NCBI RefSeq assembly: GCF_016862315.1
Contig: NZ_BOMS01000014.1
Span: 1-64,000 of the forward strand
DNA length: 64,000 nt
From: Actinoplanes palleronii
GTDB lineage: Bacteria > Actinomycetota > Actinomycetes > Mycobacteriales > Micromonosporaceae
Reading direction: 5' to 3'
The notes under the pieces were generated by a model. The model worked only from the letters and a program-made list of their open reading frames with translations. It did not search any database and was not told the origin of the DNA. This document shows positions 40,761 through 49,638 of the stretch, in pieces. How positions within the stretch are numbered: position 1 is the first letter of the stretch; each line of letters starts with the position of its first letter. A program made the position numbers and the translations under genes.

Positions 40761-40850
40761 TCAGCCGTGCGGGCGCGGGAGCACAACGAGTCCCGCGGGT
40801 GCGGGCTGTGCCGGTAGGGACCGGTAACGAACTGCTCGTATGGTGTGCGC

Positions 40851-41798
40851 GTGAACGAACGGCTCGACCTCCTGCCGGTTGCGGAGCAGCAGGCCTACCG
40901 CCTGCTGCTGCGGATGGCCGGGGCCGGCCCCGCCGACCTCGCCGTCCACGCCGGCATCGATGTCGCCGACGCCGCCGCTCTGCTCGAGTCGTTGCGGGAC
41001 AAGGGACTTGCCGCCGGTGGGCCGTCGTTCGACGCGTTGCCGCCCGATGTCGTGCTCGGTGAGGTCCTGCTCCGCGAGCAGCAGGATCTCGAAGCGGCCC
41101 GGCGGATGGTCGCCTCGCTCAGCGAGGAGTACCGGACGACCGCGCGGCGCCGCAGCGCCGACCATCTCGTCGAGATCGTGGTGGGTGCCGGTGCGTTGCG
41201 GCAGCGGCTGCGGGAGATGCAGGACTCGGCGCGGGACGAGATCCTCTGGTTCTGCCGGGCGAACCCGATCGCCATGCAGGGTCCGGAGAACACCGAGGAG
41301 ACGTCGGCGCTGACCCGCGGGGTGCGCTACCGGGCGATCTACGAGCGGGAGCTGCTGGAGAAGCCCGGTGAGCTGGACAGCATCGTCGAGGCGATCAAGC
41401 TGGGTGAGCAGTCGAGAACCCTGCCCACCCTGCCGGTACGGCTGGCCATCGCGGATCGTGCGCTGGCCATCTGCCCGCTGGTGCCGGACGCGGTGCGTGG
41501 CCTCGGCGAGCCGAGCGCCGCGGTGATCCGCTCCAGTGAGCTGCTCGACGCGCTGATCGCGCTGTTCGAGAGCTACTGGGAGCGGGCCACCCCGCTGTTC
41601 CCCTACGGCGCCGCCGAGGAACCCGACCGGTTGCTGTTGTCGCTGATCGTGGCCGGCATGCCGGACAAGTCGATCGCCACCCATCTCGGGGTGAGCAAGC
41701 GGACCGTCCAGCGCAGGGTCGACCGGTTGATGGACGTGGCCGGGGTGGACAGCCGGGCCGGCTTGGCGTTCCAGGCGGCCAAGCGCGGCTGGCTGTGA
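40851..41798 (+). CDS. LuxR-type transcriptional regulator with TrmB-like N-terminus
   Basis: A 315-residue regulator. The N-terminal 80 residues look like a winged-helix TrmB/MarR-type module (AYRLLLRMAGAGPADLAVHAG), followed by a coiled segment and a central domain (about 125-240) that begins LWFCRANPIAMQG and resembles the sugar/phospholipase-D-like effector domain of this class. The C-terminal LuxR helix-turn-helix lies at about 262-310 (GMPDKSIATHLGVSKRTVQRRV). GTG at 40851; a GTG two codons upstream is an alternative. It lies between the GH31 enzyme and the subtilase, so control of one of these secreted enzymes is plausible but not shown. Confidence 0.82.
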   Translation: MNERLDLLPVAEQQAYRLLLRMAGAGPADLAVHAGIDVADAAALLESLRDKGLAAGGPSFDALPPDVVLGEVLLREQQDLEAARRMVASLSEEYRTTARRRSADHLVEIVVGAGALRQRLREMQDSARDEILWFCRANPIAMQGPENTEETSALTRGVRYRAIYERELLEKPGELDSIVEAIKLGEQSRTLPTLPVRLAIADRALAICPLVPDAVRGLGEPSAAVIRSSELLDALIALFESYWERATPLFPYGAAEEPDRLLLSLIVAGMPDKSIATHLGVSKRTVQRRVDRLMDVAGVDSRAGLAFQAAKRGWL

Positions 41799-41814
41799 TC
41801 CCCGCCGTGCGGGA

Positions 41815-44800
41815 TCATGCGCGTCCGTAGGCGCGGAGCACGGTCTGCGCGACCGTGTTCCCGTGCCGGTCGGTGGCGCTGACCCGCAGCGACACGGTGC
41901 CCCGGCCGGAGGGCACCACGAAGGCGCCGCGGGACGACGCGGCGGAGAACCAGGTCTTTCCCTCGTCGAAGGAGAGCGACACGGCCACCTTCCGGGCGCC
42001 GGGGACGGTGACCCCGAGCCGGTGGGCGCGGACCGTGGCGGTGCCGGACAGCGAGACCGGCGCCGCGTACCCGATCTGGAGCATCGGCAGGGTGCCGGCC
42101 GCCGACGACCGGAACGTCCACTCGGTGCTCGTCGAGCGGGCGTACTGCCATTCGTCGCCGGCTCGCGCGGTGGTCAGGGCGAGCCGGAAGGTGGCGCTCC
42201 CGGCCGGGATCGTGACGTCCCGCCAGGCATCCCGGGTCTCGCTGATCAGCGTGCCGTTGCGGTAGAGCCGCGCGGCCGACTGATCCGCCTCGTCGATGGT
42301 GAAGTGCTTGTCGCTCGCGTCGACGAAGTCGGCCACCCGCAGGTTCAGGACGTCACCGGTACGTCTGCTGGCGTACCCAGCCGGAGTCGCCGGGCGCACC
42401 ACCGGCGCGGCCCAGGTCTCGGTGGCCGTGCCGCTGCGCGGATAGGTGCGCGGCCGGTCGGCGAAGCCGGTGTCGAGCGCCGAGTCGAGGTCACTCCACG
42501 GATAGTCCTGGTGGACGTGGTGCTGCCACAGACTGTCGCCGGCCGAGACCCACTCCTCGCGGACCGCCGGGGTGGCCGCCGTGCGCTGCCGGTCGTTCCA
42601 CGCGTAGTCCTGCCACGGCCGCCAGCCGAACCGCTGCTCGCGCACCCAGCCCAGACCGCCGTTGTGCGCGTAGCGGGTGGTGATCCGGTACGAGTTGGCC
42701 GCCGTCACCTTGTGCACGATCTGCGCGGGCACCTTGCCGCTGGAGACCTGCAGAACGTCGTACAGATAAGGGGTTTGGGGTGTCATCGTGAGGTCCAGGA
42801 ACCTGGACGTGATCGTGGTCCCGATGTCGTGCGAGATCAGCAGGGCCGGGATGGGCAGCCGCTCAGTGGCCGAGGGGTCCCACGTGCTCCAGGCAGCCGA
42901 GTCCGGCCCGCGCATCAGCAGCACCAGACCGGCGCCGGCGTCCGCGGCGCGCTGGACCGCCTCGTATTCATCACCGTCGACCGGAACGATGACGGCTCGC
43001 CCCCTCGCGGAAGACGAAGCGGACGACGCCAGCGAGAACCGGCGGGTGCCGGTGAAGACCGGACTGGTCGGCATCGGACGCAGGTCGTAGGTGCCGGCCC
43101 CGGCGAAGGACGCCCGGGCGAACGGCGCCACCAGCTGCCACCGCGACGAGAACTCGTAGGCGCCCTTGCGGACCTGCGCGGTCGGGGTGACGTTGACCTT
43201 TTCGGTCGCGCTGAAGTCCATGAAGCCGTTGTCGATCTGCCGGCCGGTGCCGGTGACCCGGTGCACGTAGTAGCTGAGCACCGCCTGCTGCTCCGCGGGC
43301 CTCGGCGTCTCGATCCTGATCGGCTTGGCCTTGCGGGCGTCCAGCACGACCCGCATGTCCCGGTCGACGTGCAGCTCGGGGATGGTGACGAGGGTGTCCT
43401 CCGGGTGCATGCCGGTGCCCACGGCGAGGGTGGCGTCGACCAGGTAGTCGCCCTCGGCCACGTCGACCCAGCCGTCCTCGCCGCTGCCCAGGTAGCCGAG
43501 CGCGTCGAACCGCCGGTCGTCGCCGAACATCTGGAACACCGGCACCCCGGTGGGCCCGCCGTCCTGGCCGACCGCGGTGAAGGTGACCTTGTGGTGCGGA
43601 GGGTCGATGGTGCCGCCCAGCGCGGTGGTGACCAGTACGCCGTTCGGGCCGGTCGCGGTCAGCCAGCCGCCGAGCACGCCGTTTGTGCTGCCGGCGCGGT
43701 TCAGGGTGAGCGGCACGGCGACGGTTCCCCCGGCCGGCACGGTCACGGTCGCCGGCGCGGTCACGTTCGGCATGCCGGCCTTCAGGGTCAGGGTGACCGG
43801 CGCCGTCCCGGCGTTGCGGTAGGTCACCGTCCGGCCGGTCGCGGTGAGACCGAAATCGGCCACACCGGTGCTGGTCACGGTCTGTGTGGTGGCCCGGGTC
43901 AGGTCGACCCGGCCGGCGCCCTGGCCGTAGACGGTCGCCCCGGCGCTGACCTTGCCCGTGCTGACCAGCGCGTCCTTCAGCCGCGGGCCGGACCAGTCGG
44001 GGTGCTGCTGTGCCAGGATCGCGGCGGCGCCGGCCACGTGCGGGGTGGCCATCGAGGTGCCGGACGCGGTGGTGTGCAGGGCGTCGACCGGGGTGCCCAT
44101 CGTGGTGCCGGCCGCCCGGGCCGCCACGATGTCCACGCCCGGCGCGGTGATCTCCGGCTTGAGGCCCTGGTCGAGCAGGCGCGGGCCGCGGCTGGAGAAC
44201 TCGGCCAGCCGGTCGTCCCGGTCGACCGCGCCGACGGTCAGCGCCGAGGTCGCGGCGCCCGGGGTGCCGACGGTGTAGTCGCCACCCTCGTTGCCGGCCG
44301 CGACCACGAAGAGCGCGCCGCCGGAGCTGAGCTCGTTCACGGCCTCGCTCATCGGGTCGGTGCCGTCGGTCGCGTCGCCGCCGAGACTCATATTGATCAC
44401 CTTGGCGCCGCTGTCGACGGCCCACTGCATGCCCGCGATGATCCCGGACTCGTAGCCGCTGCCGGAGTCGTCGAGCACCTTGCCGACCAGCAGCCGCGCG
44501 CCCGGCGCGACACCCTGCGCGCCGGCCGCGATCGAGGCCACGTGGGTGCCGTGCCCGAAGTGGTCGACGGTGTTCCCGCTGCCGCTGAAGTCCTCGGCCG
44601 CGGTGATCCGGCCGGCCAGGTCCGGGTGGCCGGCGTCGATGCCGGTGTCCAGCACGGCGATCGTGACACCGGTCCCGGTCAGCCCGGCCCGCCAGGCCGC
44701 GGGCGCGCCGATCTGCTCGACGTTCGGGTCGGCCGCCGCGGTGACCTTGCCGTCCAGCCAGATCCGGGTGGGCGCGCCGGTGCTCCGGGCGCTCTGCCGG

Positions 44801-45303
44801 CTGCGCCAGAAGGCGGCCAGCGATTGCTTGTCGGCACGCACGGCTTCGGCGCCGAGGCTGGGCAGGCGGGTGGTTGCGGTGGTGTTGAGGGTACGGACGG
44901 AGCCGCCGGCCGACTGCACGATCAGCGGGAGCGTGCTGTTCTCGGCATCGCCGTACCCGTCGGCGAGCAGATGCTCCACGTTGAACAGTTCGGCATCCAG
45001 TTGCCCGCTTTTGATCATCGGTACCGCGTCCAACGGCAGCACCTGCAGCCCGTCGCCGGCCTCGGTGGTGCGGAACGCGACGCCCTCCCGCCCGGGTGCG
45101 GGCCGCACCGTCGCGACGTACCGGCCCTCGCCGGCCGGGGCGAGCGACACGACGTCACCGGTGATCAGCGTGATCGCCCGAGCCGTACCGCCCGGTGCCG
45201 CCGGTGTGACCGGTGTGCCCGGCGCGGCCCGGCCGGGTGCCGCCGGGAGACCGGCGATCAGGGCTCCGACCAGTATTACCGCGGTTCCTGCTCTTCGTCG
45301 CAC
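41815..45303 (-). CDS. Secreted S8 (subtilisin-like) serine peptidase
   Basis: A 1162-residue exported protease. Signal peptide about 1-27 (RRRAGTAVILVGALIAGLPAAPGRA), a propeptide to about 185, then the catalytic domain with Asp219 (AVLDTGIDAGH), His251 (HGTHVASIAAG), oxyanion Asn338 (VAAGNEGG) and Ser417 (GTSMATPHVAG). The remaining 700 residues are beta-rich domains, probably for substrate or surface binding. I chose the GTG at 45303 because AAGGAG lies 6 nt upstream; the ATG at 45339 has no Shine-Dalgarno. It converges with the LuxR-type gene. Likely a nutrient-scavenging or developmental extracellular protease. Confidence 0.93.
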   Translation of the reverse strand: MRRRAGTAVILVGALIAGLPAAPGRAAPGTPVTPAAPGGTARAITLITGDVVSLAPAGEGRYVATVRPAPGREGVAFRTTEAGDGLQVLPLDAVPMIKSGQLDAELFNVEHLLADGYGDAENSTLPLIVQSAGGSVRTLNTTATTRLPSLGAEAVRADKQSLAAFWRSRQSARSTGAPTRIWLDGKVTAAADPNVEQIGAPAAWRAGLTGTGVTIAVLDTGIDAGHPDLAGRITAAEDFSGSGNTVDHFGHGTHVASIAAGAQGVAPGARLLVGKVLDDSGSGYESGIIAGMQWAVDSGAKVINMSLGGDATDGTDPMSEAVNELSSGGALFVVAAGNEGGDYTVGTPGAATSALTVGAVDRDDRLAEFSSRGPRLLDQGLKPEITAPGVDIVAARAAGTTMGTPVDALHTTASGTSMATPHVAGAAAILAQQHPDWSGPRLKDALVSTGKVSAGATVYGQGAGRVDLTRATTQTVTSTGVADFGLTATGRTVTYRNAGTAPVTLTLKAGMPNVTAPATVTVPAGGTVAVPLTLNRAGSTNGVLGGWLTATGPNGVLVTTALGGTIDPPHHKVTFTAVGQDGGPTGVPVFQMFGDDRRFDALGYLGSGEDGWVDVAEGDYLVDATLAVGTGMHPEDTLVTIPELHVDRDMRVVLDARKAKPIRIETPRPAEQQAVLSYYVHRVTGTGRQIDNGFMDFSATEKVNVTPTAQVRKGAYEFSSRWQLVAPFARASFAGAGTYDLRPMPTSPVFTGTRRFSLASSASSSARGRAVIVPVDGDEYEAVQRAADAGAGLVLLMRGPDSAAWSTWDPSATERLPIPALLISHDIGTTITSRFLDLTMTPQTPYLYDVLQVSSGKVPAQIVHKVTAANSYRITTRYAHNGGLGWVREQRFGWRPWQDYAWNDRQRTAATPAVREEWVSAGDSLWQHHVHQDYPWSDLDSALDTGFADRPRTYPRSGTATETWAAPVVRPATPAGYASRRTGDVLNLRVADFVDASDKHFTIDEADQSAARLYRNGTLISETRDAWRDVTIPAGSATFRLALTTARAGDEWQYARSTSTEWTFRSSAAGTLPMLQIGYAAPVSLSGTATVRAHRLGVTVPGARKVAVSLSFDEGKTWFSAASSRGAFVVPSGRGTVSLRVSATDRHGNTVAQTVLRAYGRA

Positions 45304-45513
45304 GGCCGTCTCCTTCGCGTCACCGGCGCCCCGGATCATGTCGGGGCGACGACTCGCATTTTCAAGAACACCGATGCGTACGGAACAGGCCTCTGACCTG
45401 CCCTACCCTTGCCATGGCGCGATGTGGACAGCGGGCCTGCCCCGGCCGTGGCCCGGTGAACGTGGAACGTTCGGGGGAGATCCGCTCCCGATCCGGACCG
45501 CTAGTGTCGGGCC

Positions 45514-47838
45514 GTGCTTCCGTCGACGGTCCTCCGCAACAGCACTGTGGACAGAAGGTACGTGCTGGCCACCGTCGTGATCGCCGCGCTCGGCACGCTC
45601 TGGTGTGCCGCCTTCCTGTGCTTCGGCGTCGGTGTCGAAGCGGTGGCGTACGCGTTCGTCCCGCTCGGTGGCCTGCTGACCATCCCGTCGGTGCGGCCGC
45701 TGACCCGCCGGGACGCCGGCCGTGATCCGGTCGCGGTCCGGTTCTGGCGCACGATCCGGCTCGCCGTCGTGCTGATCACGATCGGCTACGGCTGGTTCGC
45801 CGTGGACATGCTCACGCACGCCGACCAGGTCCGCACCCGCACCATGACACCACCGGCGGCGGCCGCCGTGGCCCTCGGTTTCCTCGTCGCCATCTGGGGG
45901 CTGGCCCGGGTCCCGGTCGTCGCGGCCGGTGGCGCCGAACGGTGGCGGGTGGCGCTGGACCGGACCATCGCGTTCCTCGGGTGCGCGGCGGTGCTCTGGT
46001 ATCTCGGGCTGGCGCCGATGCTGTCCGCCGCCGAGCCGTGGAGCCCGCAGGCGATGCTGCTGGTCGGCCTCGGCCTGCTGGTCGCGGTCGGCGCCGCGGC
46101 GAAGGTGTCGTACCTCGGTGACGGCCCGGTCGACCGCGTCGCGATGCGGCTCCTCGCGGCCGCCGGTGGGGTGCCGGCCGCCGCGTCCGCCGTGCTCGCG
46201 GTGCAGTTCGGCCTGATCGGCAGCATCCCGGCGCAGACCGTGGTGATGCCGCTGTGCCCGGTGCTGACCACCCTCGGCGTCGCCGCGCAGATCCGTGCCG
46301 ACCGCGGGCCGCGCCGTTCACCGGCCCGCACCGGCATGGTGCTGCCCTACCTGGCCATGCTTCTGGCCGACGTGCCGCTGATCGCGGTCGCCGTCGGTGC
46401 GCCGCTGCGCTGGCCGGTCCGGGTGGTCCTGATCACCGCGGTCGTGGTGACCGCGCTGGTCATGGTCCGGCAGTTCCTCACGTACCGGGAGAACGACCGG
46501 CTGCTCCGGACCGCGCGCCGGCAGGAGGAACGCCTGCAGTACGAGGTCAGCCACGACGGCCTGACCGGGCTGGCCAACCGGGCCCTGTTCCGGGACCGGC
46601 TCGCCGCCGCGCTGTCCACCACCGGCCTGGCCGCGGTGCTGCTCATCGATCTGGACGACTTCAAGACCGTGAACGACCTGCTCGGGCACGGGGTCGGTGA
46701 CCAGCTGCTGGTCTCGGTGGCCCGGCTGCTGCGGGCCGAGGTGGGTGACGACGGGCTGCCGGCCCGGGTCGGCGGCGACGAGTTCGCGGTGGTGCTGGCC
46801 GGTGCCGACCCCGAGGTCCTGGCCCGCCGGTTGCTGGCCGCCCTCGCTCAGCCGATCAGCGAGCATCGTCTGCTGGTGCAGGCCAGCGTCGGTATCGCGA
46901 TCGCCACGCCGGGCACCACCGTCGATGCCGTGCTGCGCAACGCCGACGTGGCGATGTACATGGCAAAACAACAAGGCAAGGCAGATTTCGTACGGTACGT
47001 CGACGGCATGGGCGAGCCGGTGCTGGCACACATGCAACTCGGCGGCGAGCTGCGGCGAGCCCTGGACAACAACGAGTTCCGGGTGGTCTACCAGCCGATC
47101 GTGCGCCTGGACGGCCGCCGGGTGATCGGCGTCGAGGCGCTGGTCCGGTGGGATCACCCGACCCGCGGCGTGGTCAGCCCGGCCGAGTTCATCCCGGCCG
47201 CCGAACGGACCGGCCTGATCGTGCCGCTGGGCCGGTTCGTGCTGCGCGAGACGTGCCGGCAGGCGGCGGCGTGGCTGGCCGAGTTCGGGCCGGACGCGCT
47301 GAAGGAGGCCGGGCTGAACGTCTCCGCCCGGCAGCTGCACGACCCGGACTTCGTCACCGAGGTGGCCGCCGCGCTGGCCGACAGCGGGCTGCCCTGCGAG
47401 CGGCTGATCCTCGAGGTGACCGAGTCGGCGGTGCTCCGCGGCCAGCAGGTCTCCCGCGCCCTGTACGACCTCGACCGGATGGGCATCCGCCTCGCCCTCG
47501 ACGACTTCGGCACCGGCGAGTCGTCGCTGAGCCTGCTGCGCGCGTTCCCGGCCGCGATCGTCAAGCTGGACAAGTCCTTCGTGGACGGCATCGAGATCGA
47601 CGACGGGCACCCGGCCGCCATCGACGCCCGGCAGGCGGTGGCCCGCGCGGTGATCCAGCTCGCGCACGCGCTCGGCCTGGACACCGTCGCCGAGGGGATC
47701 GAGAGCCCCGAGCAGGTCACCGCGCTCCGCGAGCTCGGCTACACCCTCGGCCAGGGCTACCACCTGGCCGAGCCGATGAGCGCCGAGGGCGTGTCCCGCC
47801 TGCTGGCCGGTCAGCAGGCGGCGGCCGGGGTGTCCTGA
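45514..47838 (+). CDS. Membrane GGDEF-EAL protein (c-di-GMP turnover)
   Basis: A 774-residue protein. About nine membrane helices occupy residues 18-320, followed by a short coiled linker (NDRLLRTARRQEERLQYE). The GGDEF domain (about 345-505) keeps the catalytic signature RVGGDEF near residue 420 and DLDDFKTVNDLLGHG. The EAL domain (about 520-770) keeps VEALVRW, the metal/loop motif LALDDFGTGESSL and VKLDKSFVDG, so both synthesis and hydrolysis of c-di-GMP may be possible. GTG start. It is monocistronic. With the giant kinase-GGDEF protein at 28877-34000 it is the second c-di-GMP enzyme of the window. Confidence 0.93.
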   Translation: MLPSTVLRNSTVDRRYVLATVVIAALGTLWCAAFLCFGVGVEAVAYAFVPLGGLLTIPSVRPLTRRDAGRDPVAVRFWRTIRLAVVLITIGYGWFAVDMLTHADQVRTRTMTPPAAAAVALGFLVAIWGLARVPVVAAGGAERWRVALDRTIAFLGCAAVLWYLGLAPMLSAAEPWSPQAMLLVGLGLLVAVGAAAKVSYLGDGPVDRVAMRLLAAAGGVPAAASAVLAVQFGLIGSIPAQTVVMPLCPVLTTLGVAAQIRADRGPRRSPARTGMVLPYLAMLLADVPLIAVAVGAPLRWPVRVVLITAVVVTALVMVRQFLTYRENDRLLRTARRQEERLQYEVSHDGLTGLANRALFRDRLAAALSTTGLAAVLLIDLDDFKTVNDLLGHGVGDQLLVSVARLLRAEVGDDGLPARVGGDEFAVVLAGADPEVLARRLLAALAQPISEHRLLVQASVGIAIATPGTTVDAVLRNADVAMYMAKQQGKADFVRYVDGMGEPVLAHMQLGGELRRALDNNEFRVVYQPIVRLDGRRVIGVEALVRWDHPTRGVVSPAEFIPAAERTGLIVPLGRFVLRETCRQAAAWLAEFGPDALKEAGLNVSARQLHDPDFVTEVAAALADSGLPCERLILEVTESAVLRGQQVSRALYDLDRMGIRLALDDFGTGESSLSLLRAFPAAIVKLDKSFVDGIEIDDGHPAAIDARQAVARAVIQLAHALGLDTVAEGIESPEQVTALRELGYTLGQGYHLAEPMSAEGVSRLLAGQQAAAGVS

Positions 47839-47848
47839 CCGGTCGGTC

Positions 47849-48925
47849 TCAGGCGACCTGCTGCCACCAGGCGTCGATCTCGGGCGGGCAGTCCACGTCC
47901 ACCCGCTCGCCCGGTCGGGGGACGGCCAGCTTCACGCCGCGGGCCTTGGCCTCGCTCCAGGCGCGCTCGACCGGCTCGGCCCAGCGGTGCGCCGCCAGGT
48001 CGAAGGTGGCCCAGTGCACCGGGATCATCAGGCCGCCCTGGACGTCGACGTGCACCGAGACGCCGTCCTCGGGGAACATGTGGATGTCCGGCCAGGCCTC
48101 GCCGTACGCCCCGACCTGCACCAACGTCACGTCGAACGGGCCGTGCTCGGCACCGATCCCGGCGAAGCCGGTGAAATAGCCGGTGTCGCCGGAGTAGAAC
48201 ACCCGGCGGTTCTCGCCCTTGATCACCCAGCTGGCCCAGAGGGTGCCGTCGCGGCTGAACCCGCGCCCGGAGAAGTGCCGGGCCGGGGTCGCGATCAGCT
48301 CGAGACCGGCGACCCGGGTGCTCTCGTTCCAGTCGAGTTCGGCGATCCGGGCGGCCGGCACGCCCCACCGCTCCAGGTGCGCGCCCACGCCGAGCGGCAC
48401 CACGAAGATCGCCGGGTGCAGCCCGGACAGGTGCTGGACGGTCGCCATGTCGAGGTGGTCGTAATGGTCGTGCGAGATCACCACGGCGTCGATCCGGGGC
48501 AGCTCGTGCAGCGGCACCGGCGGCTCGTGCAGCCGCCGGGGGCCGGCGAGCTGGGAGGGTGAGCAGCGGTCGCTCCACACCGGGTCGAGCAGGACCCGTT
48601 TGCCCTCGATCTCGATCAGCGCGGTGGAGTGGCCGTACCAGGTGACGTGCAGGCCACGCGGGTCCGCGTCCGGCTCGGTGGCCGGCGCGGCGACCAGCGG
48701 GATGGCTTGCTTCGGGCGGCGGGCCGCGGTGCCAGTGAACACGGCTGCGGCGACCTTCGGGATGTCGGTGAGCGACAGGCCGGAGGTGGTGGGCACGTTG
48801 TTGCGGAACTTGCCGCCGGAGAACTGGGGTGAGGCCTCGACGCGGGCGAGGCGAGCCCCGGTCGGCTTCGCGCCCATCTGCGCGGCGATGTTGGACGGGG
48901 CCGGGGAGGAGCTCTTCGCAGGCAT
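47849..48925 (-). CDS. MBL-fold metallo-hydrolase (UlaG/YtnP-like)
   Basis: A 358-residue metallo-beta-lactamase-fold hydrolase. The metal motif is VVISHDHYDHLD, preceded by WYGHSTALIEI and followed by ATPARHFSGRG, YSGDTGY and IPVHWATFDLAAH, which supply the remaining His/Asp ligands. This pattern resembles the UlaG/NAPE-PLD-like group. The N-terminal 60 residues include MPAKSSSPAPSNIAAQ and are not a clear signal peptide. I use the ATG at 48925; the frame stays open to 49006 but overlaps the repeated operator region. It is divergent from a TetR gene that probably controls it. The substrate is unknown; lactones and phosphoester lipids are known in the family. Confidence 0.88.
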   Translation of the reverse strand: MPAKSSSPAPSNIAAQMGAKPTGARLARVEASPQFSGGKFRNNVPTTSGLSLTDIPKVAAAVFTGTAARRPKQAIPLVAAPATEPDADPRGLHVTWYGHSTALIEIEGKRVLLDPVWSDRCSPSQLAGPRRLHEPPVPLHELPRIDAVVISHDHYDHLDMATVQHLSGLHPAIFVVPLGVGAHLERWGVPAARIAELDWNESTRVAGLELIATPARHFSGRGFSRDGTLWASWVIKGENRRVFYSGDTGYFTGFAGIGAEHGPFDVTLVQVGAYGEAWPDIHMFPEDGVSVHVDVQGGLMIPVHWATFDLAAHRWAEPVERAWSEAKARGVKLAVPRPGERVDVDCPPEIDAWWQQVA

Positions 48926-48930
48926 GCCAC

Positions 48931-48973
48931 CAATGTAATCGGTGATAACAATGTAGGCAACGCTCACAATGTG
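48931..48973. promoter_or_regulatory. Three CAATGT repeats at 18-bp phase, probable TetR operator
   Basis: CAATGTA at 48931 and 48949 and CAATGTG at 48967, each exactly 18 bp apart, fill the gap between the divergent MBL-fold and TetR genes. The AT-rich boxes stand out in the GC-rich background. Regular spacing suggests cooperative binding of the adjacent TetR regulator. Confidence 0.6.
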
Positions 48974-49004
48974 TTCGTCGAATACATCACGGTAGGCTGG
49001 TGCC

Positions 49005-49595
49005 ATGAAGACCCGCCCTTACCATCACGGGGACCTGCGCGCCGCCCTGCTCGTCCTCGCCGAGGACACCCTGCGTGAGCGCGGGCCGGCCGAGCTGTCG
49101 CTGCGGGAGCTGGCCCGGGAGGCGGGGGTCAGCCCGGCCGCGCCGAGCCGGCACTTCAAGACCAAGCAGGCCCTGCTGGACGCGCTGGCGATCGAGGGCT
49201 TCGATCGGCTGATCACCGTGCTGGCCGGTGCGCTGGAGCAGACCGGCGCCACGTTCGCCGAGCGGCTGTCCGTGCTCACCCGTACCTATGTGGCTTTTGC
49301 GACCGGCAATCCGGCCCTGCTCGAGCTGATGTTCTCGCGCAAGCACGAACCCTCCGCCCCGGCGGAGCTGATCGCGTCCACGCACCGGCTGATGATCATG
49401 GCCACCGGCCTGCTCGAGGACGGGCAGCGCCGCGGCGAGGTCCGTGCCGGCCCGATGATCCCGCTCGCCGTGCCCCTGGCCGCGGTCCTGCAGGGCATGA
49501 CCGACCTGGCACTGAGCGGCGGCTTCACCCCCGACCAGGTCGAACTGGGCCTCACCGAGACCATCACCTTCATCCTGCGCGGCTACGCCCCCTGA
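49005..49595 (+). CDS. TetR/AcrR family transcriptional regulator
   Basis: A 196-residue regulator. The N-terminal helix-turn-helix spans about residues 9-55 (LRAALLVLAEDTLRERG, LSLRELAREAGVSPAAPSRHF) and the C-terminal 130 residues form the ligand-binding/dimer helices of the TetR_C_33-like type (TYVAFATGNPALLELMFS). ATG start at 49005. It is divergent from the MBL-fold hydrolase with the three phased repeats between, the classic layout of a local repressor and its target. The inducer is unknown and may be the hydrolase substrate. Confidence 0.92.
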   Translation: MKTRPYHHGDLRAALLVLAEDTLRERGPAELSLRELAREAGVSPAAPSRHFKTKQALLDALAIEGFDRLITVLAGALEQTGATFAERLSVLTRTYVAFATGNPALLELMFSRKHEPSAPAELIASTHRLMIMATGLLEDGQRRGEVRAGPMIPLAVPLAAVLQGMTDLALSGGFTPDQVELGLTETITFILRGYAP

Positions 49596-49638
49596 CCCCG
49601 GGCTGTGGATCGGCTGTGGGCCGGTAGTCTCTGCGGCC

